DNA from: an uncultured Clostridia bacterium
GTDB taxonomy: Bacteria; Bacillota; Clostridia; CALYAR01
Length of the DNA: 42,819 nucleotides
Assembly: GCA_944393585.1 (NCBI GenBank)
Contig: CALYAR010000010.1
Coordinates: 1 to 42,819, forward strand
Reading direction: 5' to 3'
In this document: positions 8,612 to 18,987 of the stretch, piece by piece
Layout of the letters: each line of letters opens with the position of its first letter
How positions within the stretch are numbered: the stretch's first letter is position 1
Notes under the pieces: generated by a model
What the model saw: the letters and a program-made list of their open reading frames with translations, nothing else
What the model was told of the DNA's origin: nothing
The model's database searches: none
Program-made: the position numbers and the translations under genes

Positions 8612-9631
8612 TTACAGCAAAATTATGTTATGTTCTGCACACCGGCGAGTGGTCTCTTCGTCCCAGACAGAGACGTGGACTTCTCCGATATGGGCCTTCT
8701 GCAAGAGCAGCATGCAAAGGCGCGACTGCCCAATCCCGCCGCCGATGGTAAGCGGCAGTTCTCCCGCCAGCAGGGCCTTGTGAAAGGGAAGAGAGGCGCG
8801 TTCCTCACAGCCTGCAATGGAAAGCTGGCGCAGCAGCGTTTCTTCATCTACGCGGATGCCCATCGAAGAAAGCTCGAACGCAGTCTGTAAAATAGGATTA
8901 TAGACCAAAATATCGCCGTTTAAGCTCCAGTCATCGTAATCCGGAGCGCGGCCGTCGTGCCTTTTCCCGGATTTTAAAGCGCCGCCGATCTGCATGAGAA
9001 ATACGGCTCCATAGGCTTTGGCCGCCTTGTTTTCCCGCTCTTTTGCCGAAAGGGCGGGGTATTGATCTTCCAGCTCCTGGGTGGTAATAAACTGGATTTC
9101 TTTTGGAAGCTGGGGCGTTAAGCAGGGAAAACGCTTGCAAATTTCCTCTTCGGTGGTCACGACTGCCTGATATATTTCATGTACTGTCGCTTTCAGCGTC
9201 TCTATATTGCGTTCCTGCCTTGTTATTACTTTTTCCCAATCCCATTGATCGACATACATGGAGTGGAGATTATCCAGTTCATCTTCGTCGCGCCGGATTG
9301 CGTTCATATCGGTGTAAAGCCCGCTTCCCGGCTCAAAACCGTAACGCGCCAGAGCCAGACGCTTCCATTTTGCCAGAGAATGGACAATTTCAACCATTCT
9401 GCCGTTTAAAAAAGGAACGTCAAAACTTACAGGGCGTTCCGTACCATTTAAATTATCATTCAAACCAGACTCCGGTACGACGAACAAAGGGGCGCTGACT
9501 CTCTGTAAATTCAAGTGATTGGACAGCTCCTGTTCAAATATTTCCCGTACGATTTTAATTGCTAATTCTGTCTGTTTCAGATCCAGCGGGTTTCGATAGC
9601 CCTCCGGCAGAATAAGCTTCTGAATTCCCAT
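8612..9631 (-). CDS. asnA: Aspartate--ammonia ligase (asparagine synthetase A)
   Basis: A 339-residue ammonia-dependent asparagine synthetase that makes asparagine from aspartate, ammonia and ATP in the cytoplasm. It has a class II synthetase-like fold. Family hallmarks visible are [17 protein letters not shown] near residues 55-71, the [12 protein letters not shown] stretch, DQWDWEK, and the C-terminal [14 protein letters not shown], which forms part of the ATP site. Length is normal for AsnA. The ATG at 9631 follows AGAAGG. It heads a two-gene operon with asnS. No T-box leader is present upstream, unlike many Firmicute asparagine operons, so control must be by another route. Confidence 0.95.
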   Translation of the reverse strand: MGIQKLILPEGYRNPLDLKQTELAIKIVREIFEQELSNHLNLQRVSAPLFVVPESGLNDNLNGTERPVSFDVPFLNGRMVEIVHSLAKWKRLALARYGFEPGSGLYTDMNAIRRDEDELDNLHSMYVDQWDWEKVITRQERNIETLKATVHEIYQAVVTTEEEICKRFPCLTPQLPKEIQFITTQELEDQYPALSAKERENKAAKAYGAVFLMQIGGALKSGKRHDGRAPDYDDWSLNGDILVYNPILQTAFELSSMGIRVDEETLLRQLSIAGCEERASLPFHKALLAGELPLTIGGGIGQSRLCMLLLQKAHIGEVHVSVWDEETTRRCAEHNIILL

Positions 9632-9667
9632 ATTGTACCTTCTTTCTGATTTGTTCTATATCTGTTA

Positions 9668-9696
9668 ATTAAACCACAATTTCCTTCATTTGTCCA
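9668..9696 (-). promoter_or_regulatory. Candidate promoter of asnA-asnS
   Basis: On the minus strand, TGGACA (9691-9696), a 17-bp spacer and TTTAAT (9668-9673), about 37 bp before the asnA start. The short leader leaves no room for a T-box. The rest of 9697-9889 is AT-rich and shows only a weak CGTATA/TATACG inverted repeat. Confidence 0.6.
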
Positions 9697-9889
9697 GAAG
9701 AATTCCCCTTTTTTCCAAACTCCTATTTCATTTTGTATTCCTTTTTTTGAAAAACGTCCCGGATGAACCCGTATATGCAGGATAGGTATACGCAAAAGAA
9801 TCAGAACTTTACGAAAAGACGCATGAAATTCCAGCAAAATTCGGATCAGTTCGTTTGATATTACTTTTACTTGAATACGGGAATTAATT

Positions 9890-10570
9890 TTACAAACTCG
9901 CGGCGAGCTTCAGGCAGATTTCTTTGGAAATGACGGCGGCCCGGCCAACATTTTCTTCAAAGGCAGCGCTGCCGCTTGATTTTCCGTTGTCGGTGACTGT
10001 TCGAATGGACAGAAACGGAATCTGGTTGACATAGCAGACGTGGGCAATGGCGCAGCTTTCCATATCAATTCCCAGGACGTTGGGATACCGGTTTAGAAGC
10101 TCTTCTCTTTGTTCTTTTGTTTCCAGAAAATATTCTCCCGTTGCAAGCAGGCCAAACCGGAGCGGATAACAGAATGAAAGCGAACGCAGGCGTTCTAGCA
10201 GATTAGAATCGCAGGGGAAACAGGGGGTCTTTATCCACGGATGGAAATCCATTAAGATGGATTCGTCCACATCGTGATAAGTACATGCGGTTGCCGCAAT
10301 CGTATCGAATACTTCGATCGATTCGTCCAGCCCCCCGCAGGTGCCTGTGCTGATCAGGCAGTCAACGGAAAATGTGTCGATTAAGATTTGTGAGGCGATC
10401 GCAGCATTGACTTTGCAGACGCCGGAATAAAGCGTGATCAGTTTTTTTCCCTCGTATTCACATTCGTAAAAGGTAAGCATGGCTTTTTTGACGGTCCGAA
10501 CCGGCTTTAGAGTGTCTAAAAAAGGGGCAAGCTCGCTGTCTCCGGCATTGAGTATCCCGATTGTTTTCAT
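9890..10570 (-). CDS. 5'-methylthioadenosine/S-adenosylhomocysteine nucleosidase-like protein
   Basis: A 226-residue member of the purine/uridine phosphorylase-MTAN fold. The N-terminal GILNAGDSEL, the GVCKVNAA and STGTCGGL strands, and GIDMESCAIAHVC fit an MTA/SAH nucleosidase. In that family the Glu of DMES binds the ribose and an acidic residue near the end acts on the purine. Here the last motif reads TVTDN rather than the usual SDxA, with the Asp retained. The role would be removal of adenine from MTA or SAH in methionine salvage and AI-2 chemistry, but a different nucleoside is possible. ATG 10570 is chosen over the adjacent TTG 10573. The ribosome binding site is weak (GAGAA). Confidence 0.78.
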   Translation of the reverse strand: MKTIGILNAGDSELAPFLDTLKPVRTVKKAMLTFYECEYEGKKLITLYSGVCKVNAAIASQILIDTFSVDCLISTGTCGGLDESIEVFDTIAATACTYHDVDESILMDFHPWIKTPCFPCDSNLLERLRSLSFCYPLRFGLLATGEYFLETKEQREELLNRYPNVLGIDMESCAIAHVCYVNQIPFLSIRTVTDNGKSSGSAAFEENVGRAAVISKEICLKLAASL

Positions 10571-10637
10571 CAACTTTTCTCATCTCATTTCATCATGATA
10601 TTTGGTTTATTGTACTGGTTTTCCGCAAAAATGTAAA

Positions 10638-10665
10638 GGCCATGGCATAAATTTATGCCATGGCC
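10638..10665 (-). terminator. 28-bp perfect palindrome ending the V-ATPase operon
   Basis: Positions 10638-10665 are a perfect 28-bp palindrome (arm GGCCATGGCATAAA). It starts 13 bp beyond the stop of the D subunit gene. On the minus strand TTTACATTTTT follows, so it should act as an intrinsic terminator before the nucleosidase gene. Confidence 0.75.
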
Positions 10666-10677
10666 ATATCATAATCC

Positions 10678-11343
10678 TCATTCTTCATTAGCCCGGTGCT
10701 GTTCAATCTGCTGTTTGACCATCATATCCTTGACTTTCATCAGCCGCGTGATGTTGCCGCGTTCATTTTCCTCCAGTTTCATGGTAATGCTCTTGATCGT
10801 GTCGCGCAGGTCCGGAATCATGACGTATTCGAGCGCGTTGACCCGACGGCGCGTCCGTTCGATTTCCTGCGCCAGGAGCTGGGCGCTCTTTTCGCTTTCG
10901 GCCAGTTTCAGCATACGTTCCAATACATCGGAAAGATGATAAATTGCCGCATCCAGCTCCGAAGATGTCGCCGCAAAACCGTAAGGGTAGATGGCGGACG
11001 GATCGGAATTAGAGAGCTCGTAGGAAAAACGCGGGACGTTGACGCTCATGATATTTTTCGTCGTAATCGAAAGAGCCGCCGTCTGGAGGGGATAAAGGAT
11101 CGCCGTCTCAATCGCCTCGCCCGACAAGGAAGCGCGGGCTAAAAGAAAGCTTTTGTTCGCCCTGGAAAGCCGCTCCTCTACCTCTGTTCTTAAAATACGG
11201 TTTTCTTTTACAATCTCCAGAAACTGCTTCATTAGCTCATCCCGTTTGTCCTTTAAGAGCTTGTGCCCGCGCTGGGCAGTTTCCAGCCGCTTTTTCAGCC
11301 GTTTTAGCTCCATACGGGTTGGATTTACATTCATAACAGCCAT
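10678..11343 (-). CDS. V-type ATP synthase subunit D
   Basis: A 221-residue central-stalk subunit that couples the rotating membrane ring to the A3B3 head. The N-terminus MNVNPTRMELKRLKKRLE and the C-terminal arm with RTRRRVNALEYV are diagnostic for the D subunit. Both ends form the long antiparallel coiled coil that enters the head. The frame opens at GTG 11352. ATG 11343 is preferred because GAGGAG lies 8 nt upstream inside the end of the B gene. It is the last gene of the operon and overlaps nothing downstream. Confidence 0.93.
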   Translation of the reverse strand: MAVMNVNPTRMELKRLKKRLETAQRGHKLLKDKRDELMKQFLEIVKENRILRTEVEERLSRANKSFLLARASLSGEAIETAILYPLQTAALSITTKNIMSVNVPRFSYELSNSDPSAIYPYGFAATSSELDAAIYHLSDVLERMLKLAESEKSAQLLAQEIERTRRRVNALEYVMIPDLRDTIKSITMKLEENERGNITRLMKVKDMMVKQQIEQHRANEE

Positions 11344-11348
11344 GCTTA

Positions 11349-12725
11349 TCACTCCTCGCCCGGCCAGTATTTTTCCAGATAACTTTCCCGGATCCGCTTG
11401 AGTTCGGATTTGGGCAGGATGGATAAGAGCTTCCAGCCTAAATCAAGGGTCTCTTCAATCGTGCGTGCGGTATAATAGCCCTGCGCTACATATTGCTTTT
11501 CGAACGCATCGGAAAATTTCGCATAGAGCTTATCCGTATTGGAAAGGGCGGCCTCGCCCAAAACCGTCATGAGCTCTTTGGCTTCCTTGCCGCGCGCATA
11601 GGCGGCAAAGAGCTGGTTCATCGTGTCGGCATGATCCTCGCGCGTTTTTCCCTTGCCGATTCCCTTGTCCTTTAGACGCGACAGCGAGGGCAGGACGTCG
11701 ATCGGCGGCAGGATATTTTTGCGGTAGAGCTCACGGCTTAAGATGATTTGCCCTTCCGTGATATAGCCGGTCAAGTCGGGAATGGGATGGGTTTTGTCAT
11801 CTTCCGGCATCGTGAGGATGGGGATCAGCGTAATACTGCCCTCTTTGCCGCGTTTGCGCCCTGCCCGCTCATACAGGGTAGCAAGGTCGGTATAGAGATA
11901 GCCCGGATATCCGCGGCGGCCCGGAACCTCCTTTTTGGCCGCAGACACCTCGCGCAGCGCCTCTGCATAGTTGGTGATGTCCGTTAAAATGACAAGCACG
12001 TGCATATTCTTCTCATATGCCAGATATTCTGCGGCTGTGAGCGCCATCCGCGGCGTCGCGATCCGCTCGACAGCGGGGTCGTTGGCCAGATTGACAAAAA
12101 CAACACTGCGGTCTAAGGCTCCGGTTTTCGCAAAGTCGGAAATGAAGAAATCCGCCTCTTCAAACGTAATGCCGATTGCGGCGAATACGACGGCGAAATT
12201 ACTTTCTTTTCCGGGGACACGCGCCTGGCGCGCAATTTGAGCCGCCAGCTGGGCGTGCGGCAGGCCGGAACCGGAGAAAATGGGGAGTTTCTGTCCGCGG
12301 ACCAGGGTGTTCAGCCCGTCAATCGCGGAAACCCCGGTTTCAATAAATTCATCCGGATAGTTGCGCGCGACCGGGTTGATAGGCAGCCCGTTAATATCCA
12401 GCGACAGATCCGGAATGATTTCGCTGGCTCCGTCAATGGGGCGGCCCATGCCGTCGAATACGCGGCCTAAAATATCTTCCGAGACGGAGAGTTCCATCCC
12501 ATGGCCCAAAAAGCGGACGCGGCTCTCCGCCAAATTGATTCCAGCGGAATTTTCAAACAGCTGTACCAGCACGTCGCTGCCATTGACCTCCAGGACGCGG
12601 CAGCGGCGGGTCTCGCCGTTGGTTAATTCGATTTCTCCCAATTCGTCGTAAGTGACGTTCTCCACGCCCCGGATCAGCATAAGCGGCCCGGCCACTTCCT
12701 GAATGGTTTGATATTCCTTTGCCAT
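11349..12725 (-). CDS. V-type ATP synthase subunit B
   Basis: A 458-residue non-catalytic nucleotide-binding subunit of the V1 head. It has the family's [18 protein letters not shown] in place of a working P-loop, SRAP-like domain order, and the strongly conserved [23 protein letters not shown] segment. The end, [11 protein letters not shown], is typical. Its ATG shares one base with the stop codon of subunit A (TAATG), giving translational coupling and balanced A and B amounts. Length matches bacterial NtpB proteins (about 458). Confidence 0.95.
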   Translation of the reverse strand: MAKEYQTIQEVAGPLMLIRGVENVTYDELGEIELTNGETRRCRVLEVNGSDVLVQLFENSAGINLAESRVRFLGHGMELSVSEDILGRVFDGMGRPIDGASEIIPDLSLDINGLPINPVARNYPDEFIETGVSAIDGLNTLVRGQKLPIFSGSGLPHAQLAAQIARQARVPGKESNFAVVFAAIGITFEEADFFISDFAKTGALDRSVVFVNLANDPAVERIATPRMALTAAEYLAYEKNMHVLVILTDITNYAEALREVSAAKKEVPGRRGYPGYLYTDLATLYERAGRKRGKEGSITLIPILTMPEDDKTHPIPDLTGYITEGQIILSRELYRKNILPPIDVLPSLSRLKDKGIGKGKTREDHADTMNQLFAAYARGKEAKELMTVLGEAALSNTDKLYAKFSDAFEKQYVAQGYYTARTIEETLDLGWKLLSILPKSELKRIRESYLEKYWPGEE

Positions 12726-14503
12726 TACGCATCCTCCTTTGCTGCCAGTGCATCCATCTCATGGACAATCTGAGACTCGATTTCCTTCATGGTTGCAGAA
12801 AGTTCTTCTGCCGGAAGCTCCTTGAGACGCCCAATTTTTTCGCGGCAGGGAAGGGAGAGAATATCGTCCATCGGCACATGCTTTTGAAGCGTTTCCTTCG
12901 CTTCCAGGAAGAATTTTTCAATGAGCAGCATCATCTGGTACTGCTTTTCTGGCGGAGTGAACGTATCGATTTCATGGAAAGCGTTCTGCAAAAGATAATC
13001 CTCGCGGATCGAACGCGCCCATTCCAGTGTCAGGCGGTCGGCGTCCGACAGAGAATCCATGCCGACCAGCTTCACGATTTCCTCGAGTTCTGCTTCTTCC
13101 TGCAAAATGCGCAGAAAGCTGGAGCGAAGTTCCTGAAAACGGGGCCCTACGTTCTGCGACATCCAGTCTGAGAGGCGTTCGTCATAGAGCGAATAGCTGT
13201 TGAGCCAGTTAATGGCGGGAAAGTGACGCTTATAAGCCAGCGACGCGTCCAGGCCCCAGAACACTTTGACGATTCGGATGGTGGCCTGAGCAACGGGGTC
13301 TGACAGATCACCGCCCTGCGGCGAGACAGCCCCGATTGCCGACAATGCGCCTTCCCGGCTGCCTTCCCCTGCACAAATGACCTTTCCGGCCCGTTCATAG
13401 AACTGAGCAAGCCGCGAGGACAGATACGCCGGATAACCTTCTTCTCCGGGCATTTCTTCCAAACGGCCGGACATTTCGCGCAGCGCCTCTGCCCAGCGGG
13501 AGGTTGAGTCCGCCATGATGGCGACGCTGTAGCCCATATCCCGGAAGTATTCGGCTATCGTAATGCCGGTATAAATACTGGCTTCCCGCGCTGCAACCGG
13601 CATATCGGAGGTGTTTGCAATGAGCACGGTCCGTTTCATCAGACTTTCGCCTGTCTTTGGATCCTTTAGTTCCGGAAATTCCATCAGAACATCGGTCATT
13701 TCATTCCCGCGTTCCCCGCAGCCAATGTAGACCACGATGTCTGCGTCGGCCCATTTTGCAAGCTGATGCTGTACGACCGTCTTCCCGCTTCCGAACGGCC
13801 CCGGAATTGCCGCGATTCCACCTTTGGCGATGGGAAAGAGCGTATCAATGGTCCGCTGTCCCGTGATAAGCGGTGTGGACGGCGGCAGTTTTTTTTGATA
13901 GGGACGGCCGCGGCGGACCGGCCATTTCTGCATCATTGTGATGGGATGGTCTTGCCCGGAAGAGTCAGTTACAATGCAAATACACTCATCAACGGTAAAT
14001 TCCCCGGAATAAATTTCCTTGATCGTGCCTTCTGCTCCCTGCGGCGCCATAATTTTATGGGTAACGATAACGGTTTCGGCTACCGTTCCTAAAATGTCCC
14101 CATAGTGAACGCAGTCCCCTGCGGATTTGGAAGGGGTAAACTCCCATTTCTTTTTGCGGTCGAGCGCCGATACCTGTACGCCGCGGCGGATGTTATCGCC
14201 CATAAGGTCGCGCATTTGTTTGAGAGGACGCTGAATCCCGTCAAACATCTGCTCGATCAGGCCCGGCCCCAGTTCTACGCTGAGCGGCTCTCCCGTTGTC
14301 TCTACCGGAGCGCCCGGGCCAAGGCCGGCGGTCTCTTCGTAGACCTGGATGGAGGCGCGGTCAGAGCGCATCTCTATGATTTCACCGATCAGATGCTGTT
14401 CCCCGACGCGTACCACGTCGAACATATTCGCATCCTGCATACCGGCGGCCACAACCAGCGGCCCCGATACTTTCACGATTGTTCCCATTTGTTTCACCTG
14501 CAC
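12725..14503 (-). CDS. V-type ATP synthase subunit A (catalytic)
   Basis: A 592-residue catalytic subunit. The P-loop [17 protein letters not shown] lies near residue 235. The bulge domain characteristic of V/A-type A subunits precedes it (about 110-190), and [19 protein letters not shown]-type sequence follows, with [18 protein letters not shown]. It hydrolyses or makes ATP in the V1 head together with B. It lies 13 nt downstream of subunit F and overlaps B by one base. Codon use and composition match its neighbours. Length is standard for bacterial NtpA. Confidence 0.96.
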   Translation of the reverse strand: MQVKQMGTIVKVSGPLVVAAGMQDANMFDVVRVGEQHLIGEIIEMRSDRASIQVYEETAGLGPGAPVETTGEPLSVELGPGLIEQMFDGIQRPLKQMRDLMGDNIRRGVQVSALDRKKKWEFTPSKSAGDCVHYGDILGTVAETVIVTHKIMAPQGAEGTIKEIYSGEFTVDECICIVTDSSGQDHPITMMQKWPVRRGRPYQKKLPPSTPLITGQRTIDTLFPIAKGGIAAIPGPFGSGKTVVQHQLAKWADADIVVYIGCGERGNEMTDVLMEFPELKDPKTGESLMKRTVLIANTSDMPVAAREASIYTGITIAEYFRDMGYSVAIMADSTSRWAEALREMSGRLEEMPGEEGYPAYLSSRLAQFYERAGKVICAGEGSREGALSAIGAVSPQGGDLSDPVAQATIRIVKVFWGLDASLAYKRHFPAINWLNSYSLYDERLSDWMSQNVGPRFQELRSSFLRILQEEAELEEIVKLVGMDSLSDADRLTLEWARSIREDYLLQNAFHEIDTFTPPEKQYQMMLLIEKFFLEAKETLQKHVPMDDILSLPCREKIGRLKELPAEELSATMKEIESQIVHEMDALAAKEDA

Positions 14504-14516
14504 TTTATAAAATTCG

Positions 14517-14840
14517 TCATGATTGATCCTTAAATAGAATATCTGCGCCGACTGCGCGCTCTACAGATTTGCTGACAGCCCGCATTCCGATGCCAAGACT
14601 TCCCTTCGCGCCGGGAATTAAAATGATTGCCGGAGTCATTTGATCCTGATAACGCGCTATTACGTTTTCAGCGCCCAAAGCATATTCCTCCGTCAGATAA
14701 ATAACGCCGTAGTTTTCCTTTGCCAACCGGTTCAAAATCTGAGAAGCGTCCATCGAATCTTTGGCAAAATGGGTTTCCAGCCCCAAAGCGCCGAAGCCTA
14801 ATATACTGTCTTTGTCCCCGATGACTGCGATTTTATACAT
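14517..14840 (-). CDS. V-type ATP synthase subunit F
   Basis: A 107-residue central-stalk subunit ([20 protein letters not shown]) with the Rossmann-like fold typical of subunit F. It binds subunit D and the head. The frame opens at GTG 14849. ATG 14840 is chosen because AGGTGAG lies 4-8 nt upstream and the product then begins as in homologues. It overlaps the last 8 bases of the C subunit gene, consistent with coupled translation. Confidence 0.92.
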   Translation of the reverse strand: MYKIAVIGDKDSILGFGALGLETHFAKDSMDASQILNRLAKENYGVIYLTEEYALGAENVIARYQDQMTPAIILIPGAKGSLGIGMRAVSKSVERAVGADILFKDQS

Positions 14841-15810
14841 GTAACTCACCTAAGCTTTCGATTAAAACACTGCTTTCAATTTCATTGCGCTTTCCGACGA
14901 ACAGCATTCTAAATCGCCTGATTTCTTTCCGCTTTTTCAGCAAATAGGCAACCAGCGGTTCGATTCCAAAATTAACGCTGCCGCTTCTTTTTAGAAAACC
15001 TTCTTCGAATGCTTCGCACGCCGCTTCGATCCGGCGCAGGGAAGAGGCGTTTTCTGCTATGGGGGCATAGTCTGTTTTTCCGTAGAAATCGATCGCAGAA
15101 GCCGGCTCAAAGGCCGTAAGCGGCGCAAGAGCTGCCGGATCGATGGCGCCTCCCCCGGCCAGTGCCAGACGTGCAAAGGTCTCGTCCTTTTTCATCCTTA
15201 TCATACGAAAAAGCGTTTTTAGATTATATAGGTCAATTTTCATCCGAAAATAGCGGATGAGAAAGTCGTTTTTCGTCTCCAGCGCGCCGGAGAGCTCGTC
15301 GCGCATTTGCAGAAGGTCCGCTTCCAGATCGGCCAGCTGTGGATTTTTTGCTTCGTTAAGCGCTTTTTGACCTTTTTGCACAGCAGCCGCAAGTTCGGCG
15401 GGCAGGGAGGAGAGATCCTCCTCCTCGATGGCGCGGCGGAGCAAATCCGGGTCAATCCGTGCGCGCGAAGTGAGCAAACCGTTTTGCGGGGGAAGCCCAA
15501 GCGCCTCCTCCCGCAGAATTACTTTCAAATTCTGATAGTCTCCTTCTATCTGAAACAGATCAAACAGCTCCTCATCAGGCGCGATTTCACGCAGGCGCGC
15601 ATAGGTGTTCTCCATCTCTTTCCAGAGCATCGTTTCGTAGTCGTCACCGCAGTCGGGATAACCCGCATCGTGGGCGAGAGCTAAAACATCTTCGAAAGTC
15701 CCCGATTCACACAGGCGCACGAATGCGCCGGTTCCCGCCAGTTTCTTTTCCCAGATGCGCACAAGGGTGACGGCGTAGATATAGTCTGTGTTTTTGTATT
15801 TTTCCACCAT
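14833..15810 (-). CDS. V-type ATP synthase subunit C (AC39/d family)
   Basis: A 325-residue funnel-shaped subunit joining the central stalk to the K ring. It begins YKNTDYIYAVTLVRIWEKKL and contains the all-helical AC39 fold with FLIRYFRMKIDLYNLKTLFR and the closing FRMLFVGKRNEIESSVL. Helical content is high throughout. Divergence from other C subunits is normal for this weakly conserved family. The position between E and F supports the call. It starts 10 nt after the E gene stop. Confidence 0.9.
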   Translation of the reverse strand: MVEKYKNTDYIYAVTLVRIWEKKLAGTGAFVRLCESGTFEDVLALAHDAGYPDCGDDYETMLWKEMENTYARLREIAPDEELFDLFQIEGDYQNLKVILREEALGLPPQNGLLTSRARIDPDLLRRAIEEEDLSSLPAELAAAVQKGQKALNEAKNPQLADLEADLLQMRDELSGALETKNDFLIRYFRMKIDLYNLKTLFRMIRMKKDETFARLALAGGGAIDPAALAPLTAFEPASAIDFYGKTDYAPIAENASSLRRIEAACEAFEEGFLKRSGSVNFGIEPLVAYLLKKRKEIRRFRMLFVGKRNEIESSVLIESLGELHV

Positions 15811-15819
15811 GCCACATCC

Positions 15820-16413
15820 TTAAAATAATAGTTTCGCAATTTCCCCTCTTAGCTCGCTTTCGAGCAGTTTCAGCTGTCTGCGCACGGTTAAATCCTCTCT
15901 CACTTTGCCGCGGCGCAGAATCAATCCCGGCCCGATGGGGGGAGAATCCGGAGCGTAATGCAAAAGGGGCTTTTTTCCGCTCATTGCGAGCTTTGCCCCG
16001 ACTTTTATCAGATAGCCGGCCGGCAGCTTCTTTTGATAGGCTTCCTCCATGACGATTTCTTCATTCCCTTCCGTAACAGCGGACAGAAGCAGATCCGTGA
16101 TATAGGCTTCATATGCGCTGTCATCCATTGTTTCAAAGGAGTGAAGCGCTTCTTCCAGGATTTTGGTAATATGTTTTTGTTTTTCTTCCAAAAGCTCCTT
16201 TTTCCTTTGCGTCTTTTCTGCGGCGATAAGGCGCTGGATCTGGCTGTCCCGCTCTGCCAATGCTCTTTCGCGGATTTTGGATGCTTCCGCTTTCGCCTCA
16301 TCCTGTGCGGCCAAAAGGATTTCCTTTGCCCTCTCTTCTGCATGAAGCCGAAGCTCTTCGGCCTCCAGCCTTGCATCCGACTGAATTTTTCCTACAATAT
16401 TTGAAAGGCTCAT
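15820..16413 (-). CDS. V-type ATP synthase subunit E
   Basis: A 197-residue peripheral-stalk subunit. The first 100 residues are an Ala/Glu/Lys-rich coiled coil (for example EEERAKEILLAAQDEAKAE-type heptads) that pairs with the G/H subunit. A globular C-terminal domain with ILRRGKVREDLTVRRQL binds the head. The peripheral stalk resists torque during rotation. It lies 15 nt downstream of subunit K. Confidence 0.9.
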   Translation of the reverse strand: MSLSNIVGKIQSDARLEAEELRLHAEERAKEILLAAQDEAKAEASKIRERALAERDSQIQRLIAAEKTQRKKELLEEKQKHITKILEEALHSFETMDDSAYEAYITDLLLSAVTEGNEEIVMEEAYQKKLPAGYLIKVGAKLAMSGKKPLLHYAPDSPPIGPGLILRRGKVREDLTVRRQLKLLESELRGEIAKLLF

Positions 16414-16428
16414 AATCCCCCGCCTCTC

Positions 16429-16911
16429 TTATATGGTTAAGCCAAAGATAATCAGAAGGGAAACCAGCAGGGACAATACCGCATAGGTTTCCACAATCGC
16501 AGCATATACAATTCCTTTTGACAATTCCTCGGGCCGCTTTGCAATGAGCGAGATTCCGCGCGTTGCAACCCGTGCCTGATAAAGAGCGGAGAAGAAACCG
16601 CCGAAAGCGATCGGCATTGCGGAGAAAAACAGAATCATGCCGTCAGCGAATGATACATCCGGAGAACCGCCGCCGATCAGGCCGACCTTCAGCAGGATCA
16701 TAAATGCCACAATCAGCCCGTAAATTCCCTGCGTTCCCGGAAGAGCCTGCAAAAGAATTGTTTTACCGAATTTTTCCGGTTCTTCTGTCGCCAGAGCCGC
16801 CGCCGCTTCTCCAACCATGCCGACGCCGCGCGCCGAACCGATTCCGGCCAGCAAAACAGCCAGCGCCGCGCCCAATACCGCCCAAATTACGCCATTTGTC
16901 AAGAATTCCAT
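16429..16911 (-). CDS. V-type ATP synthase subunit K (rotor ring, Na+-type)
   Basis: A 160-residue, four-helix (duplicated hairpin) ring subunit. Compared from memory with Enterococcus hirae NtpK, the sodium ligands are kept: L57, T60, Q61 and Y64 in LPGTQGIY, Q112 in ALYQARVA, and the ion-binding carboxylate E141 in IVETYAVL. This suggests Na+ rather than H+ translocation. Only the second hairpin carries the carboxylate, as usual for 16-kDa K subunits. The protein is integral to the cytoplasmic membrane. The ribosome binding site is GGAGGC before ATG 16911. Confidence 0.95.
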   Translation of the reverse strand: MEFLTNGVIWAVLGAALAVLLAGIGSARGVGMVGEAAAALATEEPEKFGKTILLQALPGTQGIYGLIVAFMILLKVGLIGGGSPDVSFADGMILFFSAMPIAFGGFFSALYQARVATRGISLIAKRPEELSKGIVYAAIVETYAVLSLLVSLLIIFGLTI

Positions 16912-17010
16912 CTTTCATTGCCTCCTAATTTTGTCTTTTCTTTATTTTTATTTTTTCTCATTCATTCGCCGCAGCTGGGGTTATCCAATCAATACGTGGA
17001 AAGGAATCTG

Positions 17011-18987
17011 TTATTTGATCTCCGGTTCCTGGATTTTGGTATATTTTCCATTGAGTTTAAGAGGCCGGAACGCGGCGCCGCCGCCTTCGTAAAATTTGCC
17101 GAAGAACTCCACATATTGAAGCCGGCTGGTATGGACATAGGCCCCCAATAAGTTGATGGACATGTTAAAAATATGCCCAACCAGAAATACTGCTGCAAAA
17201 AGGATCATACCTCCGACACCCCGTCCTCCCAAAAGTCCAAGCGTGTTGACGACGCTGGCTACTACCGAGGTGGAAAGCCCCATCGCGAGCAGACGGGAGT
17301 AAGAGAGAATATCGCTGAAATAGCTTACGATGTTGTACAGGGAGGAGATTCCGCGAAAAGCCTTTTTGAAAATATTCTTTTCGTGCCGGCCCTGTGTGAA
17401 CAATAAAAGGACAACTCCTGCCAACGCAGTATATAAGCCAATTTGGCCGGTCAAACCGCCGAGTGCCATGCCTGCCGCATACAGGCCGATTCCGATAAAA
17501 ACCAGATACCAGGAGCCGATGTCGAAAACAGCGTCCCAAACGTGGCCTGAGCGGATCAGCATGTACGCTTTCATACCCATACCTGCCATAATATGAAGCG
17601 CTCCTACAATAAAAGAAACGATTAACAGCTTCATAGGGTCCTCCATGGGACTGAACCATCGCGGCATGTCAAAGGTGTAATTGGACAGTACCGGAATGAC
17701 ATCGCCGAACCAGCTTCCGAACAGCGCGCCCCATAGAAAGGTAGAAAGGCCTCCAAGACCAATGAGACGCATCATTTTCCCCATTTGGCCTTCCGGTTTG
17801 AATTTCCATACAAACAAACCGCAAAAGAGCATCACCAGAAGGCCATAGCCCGCATCGGACACCATCATGCCGAATAAGATGAAGTAAAAAACCGCCAATA
17901 CCTTGTTGGGATCCAAACGGCTTCTGGCAGAGGGAAGGCTGTACATTTCGGTTATCACTTCAAATGGCTGAACCACCTGCGGGTTTTGAAGCAAAATGGG
18001 GTATTCCTCCTCTTCGGATGGCTGTGTAATCTCGACTGCCGCGTCCAGATTGCGTTCGATGACTGCCTTGACGGTCTGAGCGCTTTGCGTGGGAGTCCAT
18101 CCTGTCAAAAAAGCGGTTCGATTGGTGTAAGCTGCGCGCGCATCCGCTTCCCGAAGTGTGCGTTCGGACAAAATGGCATCGTAGAGAAATTCATATTCAT
18201 CGAGATTTTTGGCGCATTCTTTGAAATATGCTTCTATTTTCTGCTGTTCTTCCTCGATGTCCTGCAGCTTTTTTTTGTATTTTTCCATATTTTCCGGGAC
18301 AGTGCCGGTTAAGTTTGCAAAGGCGGCGCGGTTCCATCCCGCCTCCTTCAAGCAAAGATCGCATTCCCGGGCATAATCTTTGGGATATACCAGGTAGCAA
18401 TATTGATAATGATCGTCCTGATTGACAGATGCAAAGAGATTGGCGGAAGTAATGCCGTCCAGGCGCGACTTCAGCTGTGCAAGGTCAGTCCGAAAATCCA
18501 GTGTTCCAAAGGTAAACAGCATGGTTTTTGTACCTTCCGCTTCCAGTTCAAATGGAAGTACTTTCCACATTGCCAGCGACTGGAGCTGCGCCTGAATGGA
18601 TGATTTTTGGTTTTTGAGCGCAGCGCGGCGCGCATTTTGTGCAGTGATAGATTCAAACAATTCCCGTTTTTGCGGAAGCTGTTTGAATATTTTTTCATAT
18701 TCTTCGCGGGCATATTCTCTTTTTAGCGTAAAGAGATTGTGTTTCCTGCCTGCATATTTTGCCAGCAGGTCAATGGCAGACTTTAATTCTTTGAGGTCGG
18801 AATCACAATCGGTAATTTCTCTGCCGTAATCCGCCTTATCCAGCAGGCCCTGAAACTGATTTTCCATTTCTTCCTTTGTCAGATTGGATATATCGGTAAC
18901 GCCAAGGGCTGAAAGCAGATTCATCAGTTTCCTGCGGTCGCTCTTTAAGACGGCGATGCTGATCCGGCTCATTTCAACGATTGCCAT
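17011..18987 (-). CDS. V-type ATP synthase subunit I (stator, a-subunit)
   Basis: A 658-residue membrane stator subunit. The N-terminal half (about 1-350) is cytosolic and rich in coiled coil (DIEEEQQKIEAYFKECAKN). The C-terminal half has about seven or eight membrane helices beginning near LAVFYFILFGMMVSDAGYG. The essential arginine of the ion path is expected in YSRLLAMGLSTSVVA (about residue 560). The N-terminus MAIVEMSRISIAVLKSDR is typical. It overlaps the G/H gene by 14 bp at its start, and a 99-nt gap separates it from K. Confidence 0.94.
   Translation of the reverse strand: MAIVEMSRISIAVLKSDRRKLMNLLSALGVTDISNLTKEEMENQFQGLLDKADYGREITDCDSDLKELKSAIDLLAKYAGRKHNLFTLKREYAREEYEKIFKQLPQKRELFESITAQNARRAALKNQKSSIQAQLQSLAMWKVLPFELEAEGTKTMLFTFGTLDFRTDLAQLKSRLDGITSANLFASVNQDDHYQYCYLVYPKDYARECDLCLKEAGWNRAAFANLTGTVPENMEKYKKKLQDIEEEQQKIEAYFKECAKNLDEYEFLYDAILSERTLREADARAAYTNRTAFLTGWTPTQSAQTVKAVIERNLDAAVEITQPSEEEEYPILLQNPQVVQPFEVITEMYSLPSARSRLDPNKVLAVFYFILFGMMVSDAGYGLLVMLFCGLFVWKFKPEGQMGKMMRLIGLGGLSTFLWGALFGSWFGDVIPVLSNYTFDMPRWFSPMEDPMKLLIVSFIVGALHIMAGMGMKAYMLIRSGHVWDAVFDIGSWYLVFIGIGLYAAGMALGGLTGQIGLYTALAGVVLLLFTQGRHEKNIFKKAFRGISSLYNIVSYFSDILSYSRLLAMGLSTSVVASVVNTLGLLGGRGVGGMILFAAVFLVGHIFNMSINLLGAYVHTSRLQYVEFFGKFYEGGGAAFRPLKLNGKYTKIQEPEIK

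Noticed and set aside
9632-9889. T-box or riboswitch before asnA
   Set aside because: No GGGTGG-ACCGCG element or T-box-like leader was found by eye on the minus strand.
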